NCBI RefSeq assembly: GCF_902833045.1
Contig: NZ_CADFDU010000002.1
Coordinates: forward strand, 372,001 to 436,000
Reading direction: 5' to 3'
DNA from: Burkholderia sp. BCC0322
GTDB taxonomy: Bacteria; Pseudomonadota; Gammaproteobacteria; Burkholderiales; Burkholderiaceae
Length of the DNA stretch: 64,000 nucleotides
The notes under the pieces were generated by a model that saw nothing but the letters and a program-made list of their open reading frames with translations, was not told the origin of the DNA and ran no database searches. This document shows, piece by piece, positions 51,255 through 60,084 of the stretch. Made by a program: the position numbers and the translations under genes. Positions within the stretch are counted from its first letter, which is position 1. Every line of letters starts with the position of its first letter.

Positions 51255-52304
51255 TCAGCGCGCGTACGCCATCACCGCGCCATCCACCACCAAGGCGACG
51301 CATTCGCCGACGGCCGGGCACCGGTGTCCCGGCACGCGTACGCGCACGAGGACATCGAGATCGGCATCGAGGCGCGCGAGCACGTCGGCGTCCTGGCCCG
51401 CGAACTGCGCGGCCTCGACGCGTGCCGTATGGCCGCGCGCCGCGTCGGCGTGCGTGACCGGCACGATGCCGATCTGCTCGGGGCGCAGCATCGCATCGGC
51501 CGGCCCGTCCGGCAGCGGCGCGACGAGCGGCAGTTCACCGAGCGCGCAGGCGATGTGCGTGCCGCGCACGTGACCGGCGAGCAGCACGGCCTGCCCGACG
51601 AACGACGCGACGTCGCGCGTGACGGGCTGCCGGTACAGCGTCTGCGGTGCGGCCGTCTGCACGAGCCGGCCGTGCCACATCACCGCCACTTCGTCGCCGA
51701 GCGTCATCGCCTCGGGCTGGTCGTGCGTGACGAGCACCGATGTCGCGCCCGCTGCCGCGAGCGCATCCGCGACCGCGCTGCGGGTTTCGTGGCGCAACGA
51801 CGTGTCGAGCGCGGAGAACGGTTCGTCGAGGATCACGAGCGACGGCTCGGGCGCGAGCGCGCGAGCCAGCGCGACGCGCTGCTGCTGTCCGCCGGACAGC
51901 TGCTGCGGCGCACGGCTCGCATACGACGCGGGCAGCCCGACCATCTCGAGCAGTTCGTCGACGCGATGATGGCGCCGCCGCGCCGCGCGCGGCAAGCCGA
52001 ACGCGATGTTGTCGGCCACCGACAGATGCGGAAACAGCGCGCCTTCCTGCGGCACGTAGCCGATCCGCCGCTGTTCGGGCGGCAGGTGCACGTCGGGCGC
52101 GGCCACGCGGCGGCCATCGATTTCGACGGTGCCGCGCTCGGCGCGCTCGAAGCCGCACAGCACGCGCAGCAGGGTGGTCTTGCCGCTGCCGGACGGGCCG
52201 AGCAGCGCGAGGCGCGAGCCGCGTCGCACCGTGAGGTCGATGTCGTGCAGGACGGTATGCGATCCGAACGATTTCGACAGGCCGTGGATGCGTAGTTCGC
52301 TCAT
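51255..52304 (-). CDS. fbpC: Fe(3+) ABC transporter ATP-binding protein
   Basis: A 349-residue ATPase of the FbpC/AfuC type. Walker A GPSGSGKTT is at 36-44. The signature LSGGQQQRVALARALAPEPS and Walker B LVILDEPFSALD follow, then the H-loop VLVTHDQPEAM. The C-terminal TOBE region (LRPEQIGIVPVTHADA) matches iron and sugar-phosphate importers. It energises FbpB to bring ferric iron from the periplasm. ATG at 52304 fits; upstream frame extension is arginine-rich noise. It is the last gene of the minus-strand operon, 28 bp from fbpB. Confidence 0.87.
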   Translation of the reverse strand: MSELRIHGLSKSFGSHTVLHDIDLTVRRGSRLALLGPSGSGKTTLLRVLCGFERAERGTVEIDGRRVAAPDVHLPPEQRRIGYVPQEGALFPHLSVADNIAFGLPRAARRRHHRVDELLEMVGLPASYASRAPQQLSGGQQQRVALARALAPEPSLVILDEPFSALDTSLRHETRSAVADALAAAGATSVLVTHDQPEAMTLGDEVAVMWHGRLVQTAAPQTLYRQPVTRDVASFVGQAVLLAGHVRGTHIACALGELPLVAPLPDGPADAMLRPEQIGIVPVTHADAARGHTARVEAAQFAGQDADVLARLDADLDVLVRVRVPGHRCPAVGECVALVVDGAVMAYAR

Positions 52305-52332
52305 GGGCGGTTCCGGGGAAAAAGGGCGGCGC

Positions 52333-53931
52333 TCAGTCGCGCACCGACGCGCGGCCGAGCAGCAGGAACAGCAGTCCCGATGCGCCGAGCGACAGCGCGA
52401 CGAGCAGCGCCGCATAGGGCGCCGCGGCGGCGAACGCAAGCGTGGCCGTATCGCTCCACACCTGCGTCGCGAGCGTGCGGGTGCCGATCGGCGACAGCAG
52501 CAGTGTCGCGTTGAGTTCCGTCACGACCGAGATGAACACCATCGTCGCGGCCGCGCCGAGGCCGGGCGCCGCGAGCGGCAGCACCACGCGCGTGAGCGTC
52601 GCGCGCCAGCCGAGGCCCAGCGAGCGCGCGGTTTCCTCGAGCCGGACCTGCACGTGCGACAGCGCGGCGCGCACGCTGACGACCGCGAGCGGCAGGAACA
52701 GGATCGCGTAGGCGGCGACGAGCGCCGGTGCGCTCTGGTAGAGCGGCTGCAGCAGCCGCACCGTGATCGACACGATCGCCAGCGCGACGACGATGCCAGG
52801 CACGCCCTGCACGGTCATCGCGGTGCGCTCGAGGAGTGTCGCGACGCGGCCCGGATAACGGACCAGCAGGAACGCGAGCGGCAGCGCGAGCAGCGTCGTG
52901 ACGGCTGCCGCCGTCAGGCCATAGCCGGACGACGCAAGCGTGGCCTGCCACAGCAGCTCGGGCGACACGTCGGCTGGCGTGACGGCGGCCGCGCCCTGTT
53001 GCGTGAGCCAGTAGCCGATCATCGCGAGCGGCACGCCGAGCGTCGCCGCCGCGAGTGCGGCGAACGCTACGGTGACGGGGCCGCGCAGCTGGCCGAGCGG
53101 ATAACGCATCGCGACGCGGCGCGCGGCGCGGTGCGTATGACCGTAGCGCGCATGACCGCGAGCGCGTGCCTCGATCGCGAGGCACAGCAGGCACAGCGCG
53201 ATCAGCACGCAGCCGAGCAGCGATGCGCCGCCGCCGTCGAACGCGGTGCGGTATTCCGCATAGATCTCGGTCGTGAACGTGCGAAAGCGCAGCAGCTGGA
53301 ATGCGCCGAACTCGGACAGCACGCCGAGCGCGACGAGCAGCATCCCGCCGCACAGCGCGGGGCGCAACTGCGGCAGCACGACGCGAAAGAAGGTATGCCA
53401 CGGCGAGCAGCCGAGCGTGCGCGCGCTTTCCTCCAGCGCGGGGTCGAGCTCGCGCAGCGCGGCGGCCACCGGCAGGTAGACGAGCGGGAAGTACGCGGAA
53501 GTCAGCACGATCAGCGCGCCGAGGAAATCCTGCAGGTCGAGGCTCAGCGACACCCACGCATAGCTCGTGATGAAGGGCGGCACAGCGAGCGGCGCGGCCG
53601 CGAGCGCGGTCCACAGCGGCCGGGCGGGCAGGTCGGTGCGCTCGATGAACCACGCGAGCGCCGTGCCGAGCAGCGCGCACGCGAGGGTCGCGGCGAGCGT
53701 GATCGACAGCGTGTTGACCAGCAGTTCGCCGACGAGCGGGCGCCACAGCAGCTCGATCGCATCGTCGACGCCGAAGGTGGCCGCGCGGTACAGCGTGAAG
53801 CCGAGCGGCAGCAGGATCGCGAGCGGCCCGCACGCGGCTGCGGCAACGAGCGCGCGCGACGGGCGCCGCCGTGTCGCGGTGCGCTCGCCGTCGCGCGCGG
53901 TGCTCGCCGTGCGGGACACGGCGTCGCTCAT
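52333..53931 (-). CDS. fbpB: Fe(3+) ABC transporter permease
   Basis: A 532-residue protein with about 12 helices in two fused halves, as in FbpB/SfuB permeases. Each half has an ATPase-contact EAA loop: EESARTLGCSPWHTFFRVVL in the first and EETARSLGLGWRATLTRVVL in the second. FQLLRFRTFTTEIYAEY is also typical of iron permeases. ATG at 53931 is two bases after the fbpA stop, so translation is coupled. It passes ferric iron across the inner membrane. Confidence 0.9.
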   Translation of the reverse strand: MSDAVSRTASTARDGERTATRRRPSRALVAAAACGPLAILLPLGFTLYRAATFGVDDAIELLWRPLVGELLVNTLSITLAATLACALLGTALAWFIERTDLPARPLWTALAAAPLAVPPFITSYAWVSLSLDLQDFLGALIVLTSAYFPLVYLPVAAALRELDPALEESARTLGCSPWHTFFRVVLPQLRPALCGGMLLVALGVLSEFGAFQLLRFRTFTTEIYAEYRTAFDGGGASLLGCVLIALCLLCLAIEARARGHARYGHTHRAARRVAMRYPLGQLRGPVTVAFAALAAATLGVPLAMIGYWLTQQGAAAVTPADVSPELLWQATLASSGYGLTAAAVTTLLALPLAFLLVRYPGRVATLLERTAMTVQGVPGIVVALAIVSITVRLLQPLYQSAPALVAAYAILFLPLAVVSVRAALSHVQVRLEETARSLGLGWRATLTRVVLPLAAPGLGAAATMVFISVVTELNATLLLSPIGTRTLATQVWSDTATLAFAAAAPYAALLVALSLGASGLLFLLLGRASVRD

Positions 53932-53933
53932 GG

Positions 53934-54968
53934 TCAGAGCAGGCCCGCCTGGCGCAGCAGCTTGCCGGCCTGGCTGTCGTCGCCGAGCTGTTCGAACGTC
54001 AGCGCCGGCGGGCTCAGTTCGTTGAACGGCTTCAGGATCGGATCGGGCGCGACGCCCGGATGCAGCGGATACTCGAAGCTGATGTGGCCGCCGGCCATCA
54101 GTTTCTGCGCACGCTCGCTGACGAGATACGCGACGAACTTCTGCGCTTCCGGCTGGTGCTTCGATGCCTTCAGCACCGCGGCGCCCGATACGTTGACGGC
54201 GCCGCCGACGTCGCCTTTGCCGAAATGGTAGATCGCGCTGCGGGTCGACTTGTCGCCGAGCTCGGCGTGCAGGCGGTCCCAGTAGTAGTTGTTGATGATG
54301 CCGGTCAGCACGCCGCCGCGGTTGACGGCCGCCGTCACGCCTTCGTCGTCGTCGAAGATCTGCGCGTTGGCCTTCAGGCCCTTCAGCCATTGCAGCGTCG
54401 CGGCTTCGCCGTGCAGCGCGAGCACCGCGCTCACGAGCGGCAGGAAGTCGGCATCGCTCGGCGCGACGCCGACCTTGCCCTTCCATTCGGGCTTCGCCAG
54501 ATCGAGCAGCGATGCGGGCAGTTGCTGCGGCTGGATTTTCGCGGTGTTGTAGACGAGCACGTTCTCGCGCGCGAGCACGCCGACCCAGTTGCCGTCCGCC
54601 GGGTTGAAGCGCGCGGGCACCGATTGCAGCGTGGCGCCGTCGGTCTTCGCGAACAGGCCCTTGCGGTCGAGCAGCACGAGTTCCGGCGAGTTCTCGGTGA
54701 AGTACACGTCGGCCGGCGTGCGGTCGCCTTCCGCGACGAGCTGCGCGGCAAGCGCGGGGCCCTCGCCCGAGCGCACCTTCACGGTGATGCCGCTTTGTGC
54801 TTCGAAGTCCTTGACGAGCTGGTTGACGACCTGCTCGTGCTGCGCGTTGTACAGCGTGAGCGTCGCGGCGTGTGCGCGCGCGGCGTGCAATGCGCCGGTC
54901 AGCATCAGCGCGGCGGCCGCCGCGGAAATCAGGTGCCGCAGCGGGCGGCTAACGGGTGAAGTGTTCAT
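53934..54968 (-). CDS. fbpA: Fe(3+) periplasmic-binding protein
   Basis: A 344-residue binding protein of the FbpA/IdiA class. The signal peptide ends AHA (about 34). ATLTLYNAQHEQVVNQLVKD starts the mature fold, followed by DVYFTENSPELVLLDRKGL and LVYNTAKIQPQQLPASLLDL. The adjacent tyrosine pair in GIINNYYWDRLHAELGDKS marks the ferric ligand site of the class, and FEYPLHPGVAPDP lies near the C-terminus. It lies 65 bp downstream of efeB. Ferric iron binding is expected; haem or iron-chelate binding is possible. Confidence 0.9.
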   Translation of the reverse strand: MNTSPVSRPLRHLISAAAAALMLTGALHAARAHAATLTLYNAQHEQVVNQLVKDFEAQSGITVKVRSGEGPALAAQLVAEGDRTPADVYFTENSPELVLLDRKGLFAKTDGATLQSVPARFNPADGNWVGVLARENVLVYNTAKIQPQQLPASLLDLAKPEWKGKVGVAPSDADFLPLVSAVLALHGEAATLQWLKGLKANAQIFDDDEGVTAAVNRGGVLTGIINNYYWDRLHAELGDKSTRSAIYHFGKGDVGGAVNVSGAAVLKASKHQPEAQKFVAYLVSERAQKLMAGGHISFEYPLHPGVAPDPILKPFNELSPPALTFEQLGDDSQAGKLLRQAGLL

Positions 54969-55033
54969 GTGGTTTCTGGCAGGTTGCACCCGGCCGCGCC
55001 GGGAAGATATGCGTTGGCTTGCGTTGTGCGTCC

Positions 55034-56338
55034 TCATGCCTCGAACAGCGCGGCGCCGATGTACGAACCCGGTTGCGCGCCCGGCGGGCACGCGAAGATC
55101 GCGCTGCCGACGTGCGTGGTGAACTGGTTCATGATGTCCATTTTCGAGAGCTTCTCGTTGATCGGAATGAAGCCCTTGCGCGGGTCGCGCTGGTGCGCGA
55201 CGAACATCAGCCCCGCGTCGTACTCGGTCTGCTGGCGCCACGGCGGCCAGCGCTCGATGTAGAAGTTCGTGCTGTCGTTGTACGAGTATGCGCGGCGCAG
55301 GATCTGCGCGCCGTTGTTCAACTGCGGCGACGCGAGACGCGCGTGCGAGTTGTCGGGGATCACCGGGTTGCCGTCCTTGTCGGTCGCATCGAGATCGAGT
55401 GCCTCGAACTCGTTCTTCTGGCCGAGCGGCGCGCCGCTGTACTTGTGACGGCCGACCACCTGCTCCTGGAAGCCGAGCTCCGTGTTGTCCCAATGCTCGA
55501 GCGTGATGCGGATCCGGCGCACGACCGTGTAGGTGCCGCCGTTCATCCAGGCCGGGCCTTCGCTGCCGGCCCACACGAATTCGTTCATCGCGGCCGGATC
55601 GGACATCGGCGGATTCATCGTGCCGTCCTTGAAACCCATCAGGTTGCGCGGCGTCTCGCCGGGCTTGCCCGACGTGAAGCCGGCCTGGCCCCAGCGCATC
55701 TGCGTCGCCTTCGCGCCGAGGCGCACGAGCTGGCGCACCGCGTGGAACGCGACCTGCGCGTCGTCCGCGCACGCCTGGATGAACAGGTCGCCGCCGGTCT
55801 TCTCGGGCAACAACTGGTCGCCGTTGAAACGCGGCAGGTCGACGAGCGCGGCGGGGCGGTGCTTCGCGAGGCCGTAGCGGTCCTTGCCGGCGAGCGCGAA
55901 CAGGCCGGGGCCGAAGCCGAACGTCAGCGTCAGGCGCGCGGGGCCGAGGCCGAGCGCGTCGCCACCGTCGGCCGGCGCGAGCTCGTCGCCGCCCGTCGCG
56001 GCGAGCGGCAGCGCTGTGTCGCCGCGCGTCATCCGCGCGGCGGCGTCGGTCCAGGTCTTCAGCAGCGCGATGACGTCCGCGCGCTGGGCCGTCGTCAGGT
56101 CGAGCGCCGCGAAATACGCGTGGCGCTGCTGCGGCGTCACGATGCCGCTCTGGTGCTGGCCGTAGAACGGCTCGACGCCGTCATGCGCGGAAGCGGGTGC
56201 GATGGCGGTGGCGGGCCCATCCGCGGCCTTCGCGGCCGGGATCGACGCCGCCGCGAGGCCGGCGGCCACCGCGGCGCCGCCCGCCTTCAGGAAGCCGCGC
56301 CGCGCGGGGCGGGGCGGCTGGTTGGAATCGTCTGCCAT
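55034..56338 (-). CDS. efeB: EfeB-type Dyp peroxidase (deferrochelatase)
   Basis: A 434-residue periplasmic haem protein of the dye-decolourising peroxidase family. A Tat signal ARRGFLKAGGAAVAAGLAAA (12-31) fits export of a folded haem enzyme. The GxxDG motif is GFKDGTMNPP, and the proximal histidine is probably in GRHKYSG; the C-terminal part contains RRAYSYND and LMFVAHQRDPRKGFIPI. EfeB removes iron from haem or peroxidises iron in the EfeUOB system. Here EfeU and EfeO are absent and Fbp genes follow instead. ATG at 56338 starts the Tat signal. Confidence 0.9.
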   Translation of the reverse strand: MADDSNQPPRPARRGFLKAGGAAVAAGLAAASIPAAKAADGPATAIAPASAHDGVEPFYGQHQSGIVTPQQRHAYFAALDLTTAQRADVIALLKTWTDAAARMTRGDTALPLAATGGDELAPADGGDALGLGPARLTLTFGFGPGLFALAGKDRYGLAKHRPAALVDLPRFNGDQLLPEKTGGDLFIQACADDAQVAFHAVRQLVRLGAKATQMRWGQAGFTSGKPGETPRNLMGFKDGTMNPPMSDPAAMNEFVWAGSEGPAWMNGGTYTVVRRIRITLEHWDNTELGFQEQVVGRHKYSGAPLGQKNEFEALDLDATDKDGNPVIPDNSHARLASPQLNNGAQILRRAYSYNDSTNFYIERWPPWRQQTEYDAGLMFVAHQRDPRKGFIPINEKLSKMDIMNQFTTHVGSAIFACPPGAQPGSYIGAALFEA

Positions 56339-56349
56339 GGTGGGCTCCA

Positions 56350-57483
56350 TTACTTCGCGAGCAACAGCGTGTTGACGTCGTCCGCGACGTAGTAGAAGCC
56401 GTCGCCTTCAGGCGTCATGGCGATGCCGAACAGGTTGCCGTTGCCGGGGGGCGTCTGCGCCTTGTCGGTATTGATCCAGCGCGCGTAGATCTGCTTGCCG
56501 GCGACCGGGTCGATCTCCACGACCTGGCCGTTCTGCGCGTTGGTCGCGAGCAGGTGGCCGTTCGGTGCGGTCGCGAGCGCGAGCGGGCGGCGCAGGAAGC
56601 CGTCGGCGGTGACCTGGCGGCCGACGCCCGCGCTGGTGTCGCGCGTGAGCGGGTCGTCGATCTCGACGATGCGGTTGCCGATCGCGTCCGACACGTACAG
56701 CTTCTTCTGGTCGCCGGACAGCGCGAGGCCGGTCGGGCCGACCAGGAACACGCCCTTGTCGGCCTGCGCGCCGAGGCCGCTCGCGACGACCGTTTCCTGC
56801 TTGATCACGGGCGGCTTGCCCGCCGGCACGTCGAGGTCGAGACGCAGCACGGTCGCCTGCTTGTAGACGGGCGGATTGCCGTCCGCGCCGCCGACGCCGA
56901 AGCCGGCCATGCTGACGAACAGCGTCGCGCTGTCGCCGCGGTCGACCACGGCCATGTTGCCCCACGGGTCGTTGATGTTCGGCGTCGACCACGTCGATGC
57001 GACCTTGCCTTGCGGATCGAGCACGATCAGGCAGCCGGCGCCCTTGGTGTTGGTCGTGCCGTCGTTGCTCGGCGTGCTGCCGACGATCACCCAGCCGGAT
57101 TTCAGCATCGTCATCGCCGTCGACAGGCCGATGCCGCCCGGGCACGCCTTCAGGTCGCGCGGGATCGACGCGAACAGGCTCAGCTGCTTCGTCGACGGGC
57201 GGTAGTTGACGATCGTGCTGCCGGTGCCTTGCAGGTTCGCCGAGTTGTTGAAGTTGTCGACGAGCACGTCGCCCGCCTGGATCGTGCCGGCCGACACCGG
57301 CGCGACCGCGATCGCGTACGGGTTCTGGTCGCCGTTGTCCGGCACCGTGTTGACGAGCGTGGTGTGGCGATGCAGCGTTTCGAGGAAACCTTGCGGCTCG
57401 GCGAGTGCGCCGGCGGCGGCCGTCAGTGCGGCGGCGGCCAGTGCGCCCGTCGCGAGGCGGCGAAGCGGGGCGGATGGATTCAT
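56350..57483 (-). CDS. secreted NHL/beta-propeller-like protein
   Basis: A 377-residue exported protein. The signal peptide ends ALA (about 28). The mature part has a repeating pattern of short strands with GWVIVGSTPSNDG, LFVSMAGFGVGG, GPTGLALSGDQKKLYVSDAI and GNRIVEIDD, then PLALATAPNGHLLATNAQNG, resembling an NHL or SMP-30-type six-bladed propeller. The function is unknown; an iron or haem interaction is plausible from its place between porin and efeB genes. It overlaps nothing but is only 11 bp from efeB, so it is in the same transcript. Confidence 0.7.
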   Translation of the reverse strand: MNPSAPLRRLATGALAAAALTAAAGALAEPQGFLETLHRHTTLVNTVPDNGDQNPYAIAVAPVSAGTIQAGDVLVDNFNNSANLQGTGSTIVNYRPSTKQLSLFASIPRDLKACPGGIGLSTAMTMLKSGWVIVGSTPSNDGTTNTKGAGCLIVLDPQGKVASTWSTPNINDPWGNMAVVDRGDSATLFVSMAGFGVGGADGNPPVYKQATVLRLDLDVPAGKPPVIKQETVVASGLGAQADKGVFLVGPTGLALSGDQKKLYVSDAIGNRIVEIDDPLTRDTSAGVGRQVTADGFLRRPLALATAPNGHLLATNAQNGQVVEIDPVAGKQIYARWINTDKAQTPPGNGNLFGIAMTPEGDGFYYVADDVNTLLLAK

Positions 57484-57548
57484 GTGAGTCTCCTGGGGAG
57501 CGCGCCGTCCGGGCGGCGCGCGAAAAACGGGCAGCGTGGGCGCGTCGC

Positions 57549-59015
57549 TCAGAACGTGATCGTCGTACGCGCGCCGAGCACGAACGTGTTGCGCAGCGGC
57601 TGGGTCGCGTCGCTCGGGTTCTGGCCGGCGCCTGCATTGAACGTGTACTGCGCGTCGGCCTGGACGATCCACCACGGGTTGACCTGGTACTGGTAGGTTG
57701 CCTCGAGCGTCGTCTCGCGGGTGCGCACGCCGTACGGGCCGGTCGCGAACGTCCGCGCGGTCTGGTCGAGGTCGGTCACGTGGTTGCCGACCTGGATGTA
57801 CGTGACGCCGAGGCCGACGCTGTCGTTGTCACGGCCTTCGAACGGCGCCTTCAGCACGATCCCCGCGTTGGCCGAGAAGCTGACCAGGTTGCGGTCGCCC
57901 GGCCCACCCATCACGCGTGCGAACACGCCGAGGCTTTTCGCGCCGCTCGGGTCGGGGCGCCAGATCATCTGGTCGGCCACCGCGTAGAAGCTGTAGTTGC
58001 CGTGACGCTGCTGCGCGTCGCCGTTCGATGCGGGATCCGAGAGCGACAATCCGTCGGTGCCCGTGTTCTGGTCCGCGAAGCGGCCGTTGTGATACCAGAC
58101 GCCGATCTTGTAGGTGCCCGGCAGCCCGGTCGAGCGGCCGGTGTCCATTTCGCCGTCGGACGGCTGGTTCAGCGCGTACTGCAGCTCGCCGATGTAGAGC
58201 GCGCCGTTGTGCAGGTTGAAGTTGGTGCCGCTCAGGTTGCTCGGGTTGTTGCCGAGCGGATCGCCGTCGAACACGCCCGCGAGCGCCGTGAGCTTCGGCG
58301 TGATCTGCGCGCGCACGCGCACGCCGAGGCCCGCGAGCGGGTACGCGGGACCGCCGTTGGGCAGGTCGTACGAAGGCAGTGCGGGCCAACCGAACATCGT
58401 GTTGACGAACGTGTTCGCATACGTGCTGACCATGAATTCCTGGTCCAGGCTCTGCTGGCCGATCTTCACGTCGACGCGCTTGTCGAGGAACGACTGCTGG
58501 TACCACAGCTCCCACAGGCGCGTCGTGCCCTGCGCCTCGATGCCGCTCGCGGTGTTGAGCGTGCCGAGGTTCCGTGCACTCAGGTTGGTGCCGTGGATCT
58601 GCAGCGCGCTGACGTTGAAGGTGCCGCCGGCCAGGCCGATCGCTTTCTGCGTGTCGACCGTCAACGTGGCCGTCGTCAGTCCGTCGTAGGCACCGCCGCG
58701 GTTCAGGCCGCCGCGCAGGTTCGCGAGGTATTCGCTGGTTTCGGTGATCTGCAGCGTCGCGCCGTACTTGCCGAGCCACGGGCGGATGCCGCCCATGTCG
58801 CCGAGCAGGTTCTGGCGGGTCCAGATGCCGGTCCACATGTTGGTCGGCTTCGCCTGGATCGCCAGGTCGGCCTCGGGTGCTTCGGGCTGCGCGTCGACCG
58901 GCACCTCGGCGAAAGCCGTGCCGCTCGCGAACAATACACACGCGAGGATGGCCGCACAGGCGGCGGGGCGCATCCGGGCGCGGACGCTGTCTCCCTGGGA
59001 CGACGCAAACTTCAT
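57549..59015 (-). CDS. OprB-type outer-membrane porin
   Basis: A 488-residue outer-membrane protein. The signal peptide ends TAFA (36). The mature sequence has LGDMGGIRPWLGKYGATLQI, GGLNRGGAYDGLTTATLTVD, QSLDQEFMVSTYANTFVNTM and the C-terminal phenylalanine of a beta-barrel (TTITF). These are hallmarks of the OprB/carbohydrate-selective family. In this operon, behind a Fur-like box, it more likely admits an iron-related ligand than sugar; that is inference. First gene of the operon; ATG at 59015. Confidence 0.85.
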   Translation of the reverse strand: MKFASSQGDSVRARMRPAACAAILACVLFASGTAFAEVPVDAQPEAPEADLAIQAKPTNMWTGIWTRQNLLGDMGGIRPWLGKYGATLQITETSEYLANLRGGLNRGGAYDGLTTATLTVDTQKAIGLAGGTFNVSALQIHGTNLSARNLGTLNTASGIEAQGTTRLWELWYQQSFLDKRVDVKIGQQSLDQEFMVSTYANTFVNTMFGWPALPSYDLPNGGPAYPLAGLGVRVRAQITPKLTALAGVFDGDPLGNNPSNLSGTNFNLHNGALYIGELQYALNQPSDGEMDTGRSTGLPGTYKIGVWYHNGRFADQNTGTDGLSLSDPASNGDAQQRHGNYSFYAVADQMIWRPDPSGAKSLGVFARVMGGPGDRNLVSFSANAGIVLKAPFEGRDNDSVGLGVTYIQVGNHVTDLDQTARTFATGPYGVRTRETTLEATYQYQVNPWWIVQADAQYTFNAGAGQNPSDATQPLRNTFVLGARTTITF

Positions 59016-59154
59016 ATCAAATCCGTAGTTCTATTTGGTGTGGAATCCTGCTTGTCGGTCGCTGTCCGGACGCTCGGCGCCGATTGGCCGGAGCATGAAG
59101 ATGAACGCAACGCAACGCGGCGCATCGTAGGAGTGTCAAATGGGAAAGTCAATG

Positions 59155-59177
59155 TAAACGAGAATGATTCGCATTAA
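59155..59177 (-). promoter_or_regulatory. Fur-box-like operator
   Basis: The minus strand reads TGCGAATCATTCTCGTTTAC around 59155-59174. It resembles the (GATAAT)-type Fur consensus, with a TGATTCT-like core in inverted repeat. It lies about 140 bp upstream of the OprB start and points to iron repression of the operon. Confidence 0.72.
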
Positions 59178-59777
59178 ATTACTGAATGTAATCCGGCTTC
59201 TTACGGATGGGGCCAGACACGTGTTTAGCGCCGAGGTAAACCGTAAATATCGGCGTAATGGAAATGAATGCTGCGGCGTGGATCGAGAGATCCACGAGGG
59301 GCGGTGCAAGAGACGTCCGGCGTGCGCCAAGTGGCGCTTTCCAGCAGACGGAATCGACGCCGCTTCCGATTCATTGTGCGACGTCACCGGTCGCAAGAAC
59401 TCCGCGCTTTCCCGGTGGGCAAACGGGGCCGGGCGTCATTCGCGAACCGCACGGGCCCGTGGGCGTTCCTCAGGGTTTGCGTTGTAAGGATTCATTTGTC
59501 GTATTCGTGCCGTGTTCCGGCGATTGCTGTCCAGGCGCGTTCTACGTCAAAAGGGCCCTGTCGCGGAAACGACGCTTCCGGGTGAGCCGCGTTTTCGCTG
59601 TTGAACGGCGGGTCATTGGGTATCGAGCGATCCAGTGCTCGAAAGCCGATGGCGACGAACGCCCGATGTCGCAAATGATCAATATTCCTGAATGTGACAA
59701 TCGTTCAAATCTCGCCGTGAGCGGGCGCGTACCATCGTCACTGCTCTGTTACCGGAGCACTTCCCCTCGGATTTGAC

Positions 59778-59804
59778 GCCAAGCTCGCGCTTGGCTTCTT
59801 TTTT
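59778..59804 (+). terminator. orphan intrinsic terminator
   Basis: A 7-bp stem, GCCAAGC/GCTTGGC (59778-59784 with 59789-59795), a TCGC loop, then TTCTTTTTTCCCC. No convincing gene precedes it on the plus strand. Confidence 0.75.
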
Positions 59805-60084
59805 CCCCATCGGGGATTCAGCGGAGCGGGATGCCGTTTGTCCGCGTTCGGGCACAACCGATCTCGGAATATTGTTTGTCTAGCCAAGAACAGAGGCACG
59901 CTTGTCTTCAACCTGACACGTCGACGTTAGAAGGATCCCCCCCGGAAATTGCAGGTTTCCGACGCGCGCCCCGTGCAGCGCGGGAAATCACAATTTCTTC
60001 GATGGTGGATATCCAGTGGCGATGTTCTGATTCCGGGCCGTGCTGCGGAATGCTCGCTACCGCGGGTTGCTGATCGGAGTTCTT

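Larger units (their letters stand above)
59016..60084. promoter_or_regulatory. 1-kb intergenic region with Fur-box-like site and orphan terminator
   Basis: 1069 bp between the leftward iron operon and a rightward TPR gene. The Fur-like box is at 59155-59177 and a strong hairpin terminator at 59778-59804. Reading frames between them (about 59160-59777) use codons unlike either neighbour and match no family I recognise. Confidence 0.5.

Noticed and set aside
59258-59776. A 172-codon plus-strand frame ahead of the orphan terminator
   Set aside because: It has no recognisable domain, an irregular composition, and no good ribosome-binding site; kept only as a low-likelihood alternative to an RNA gene.
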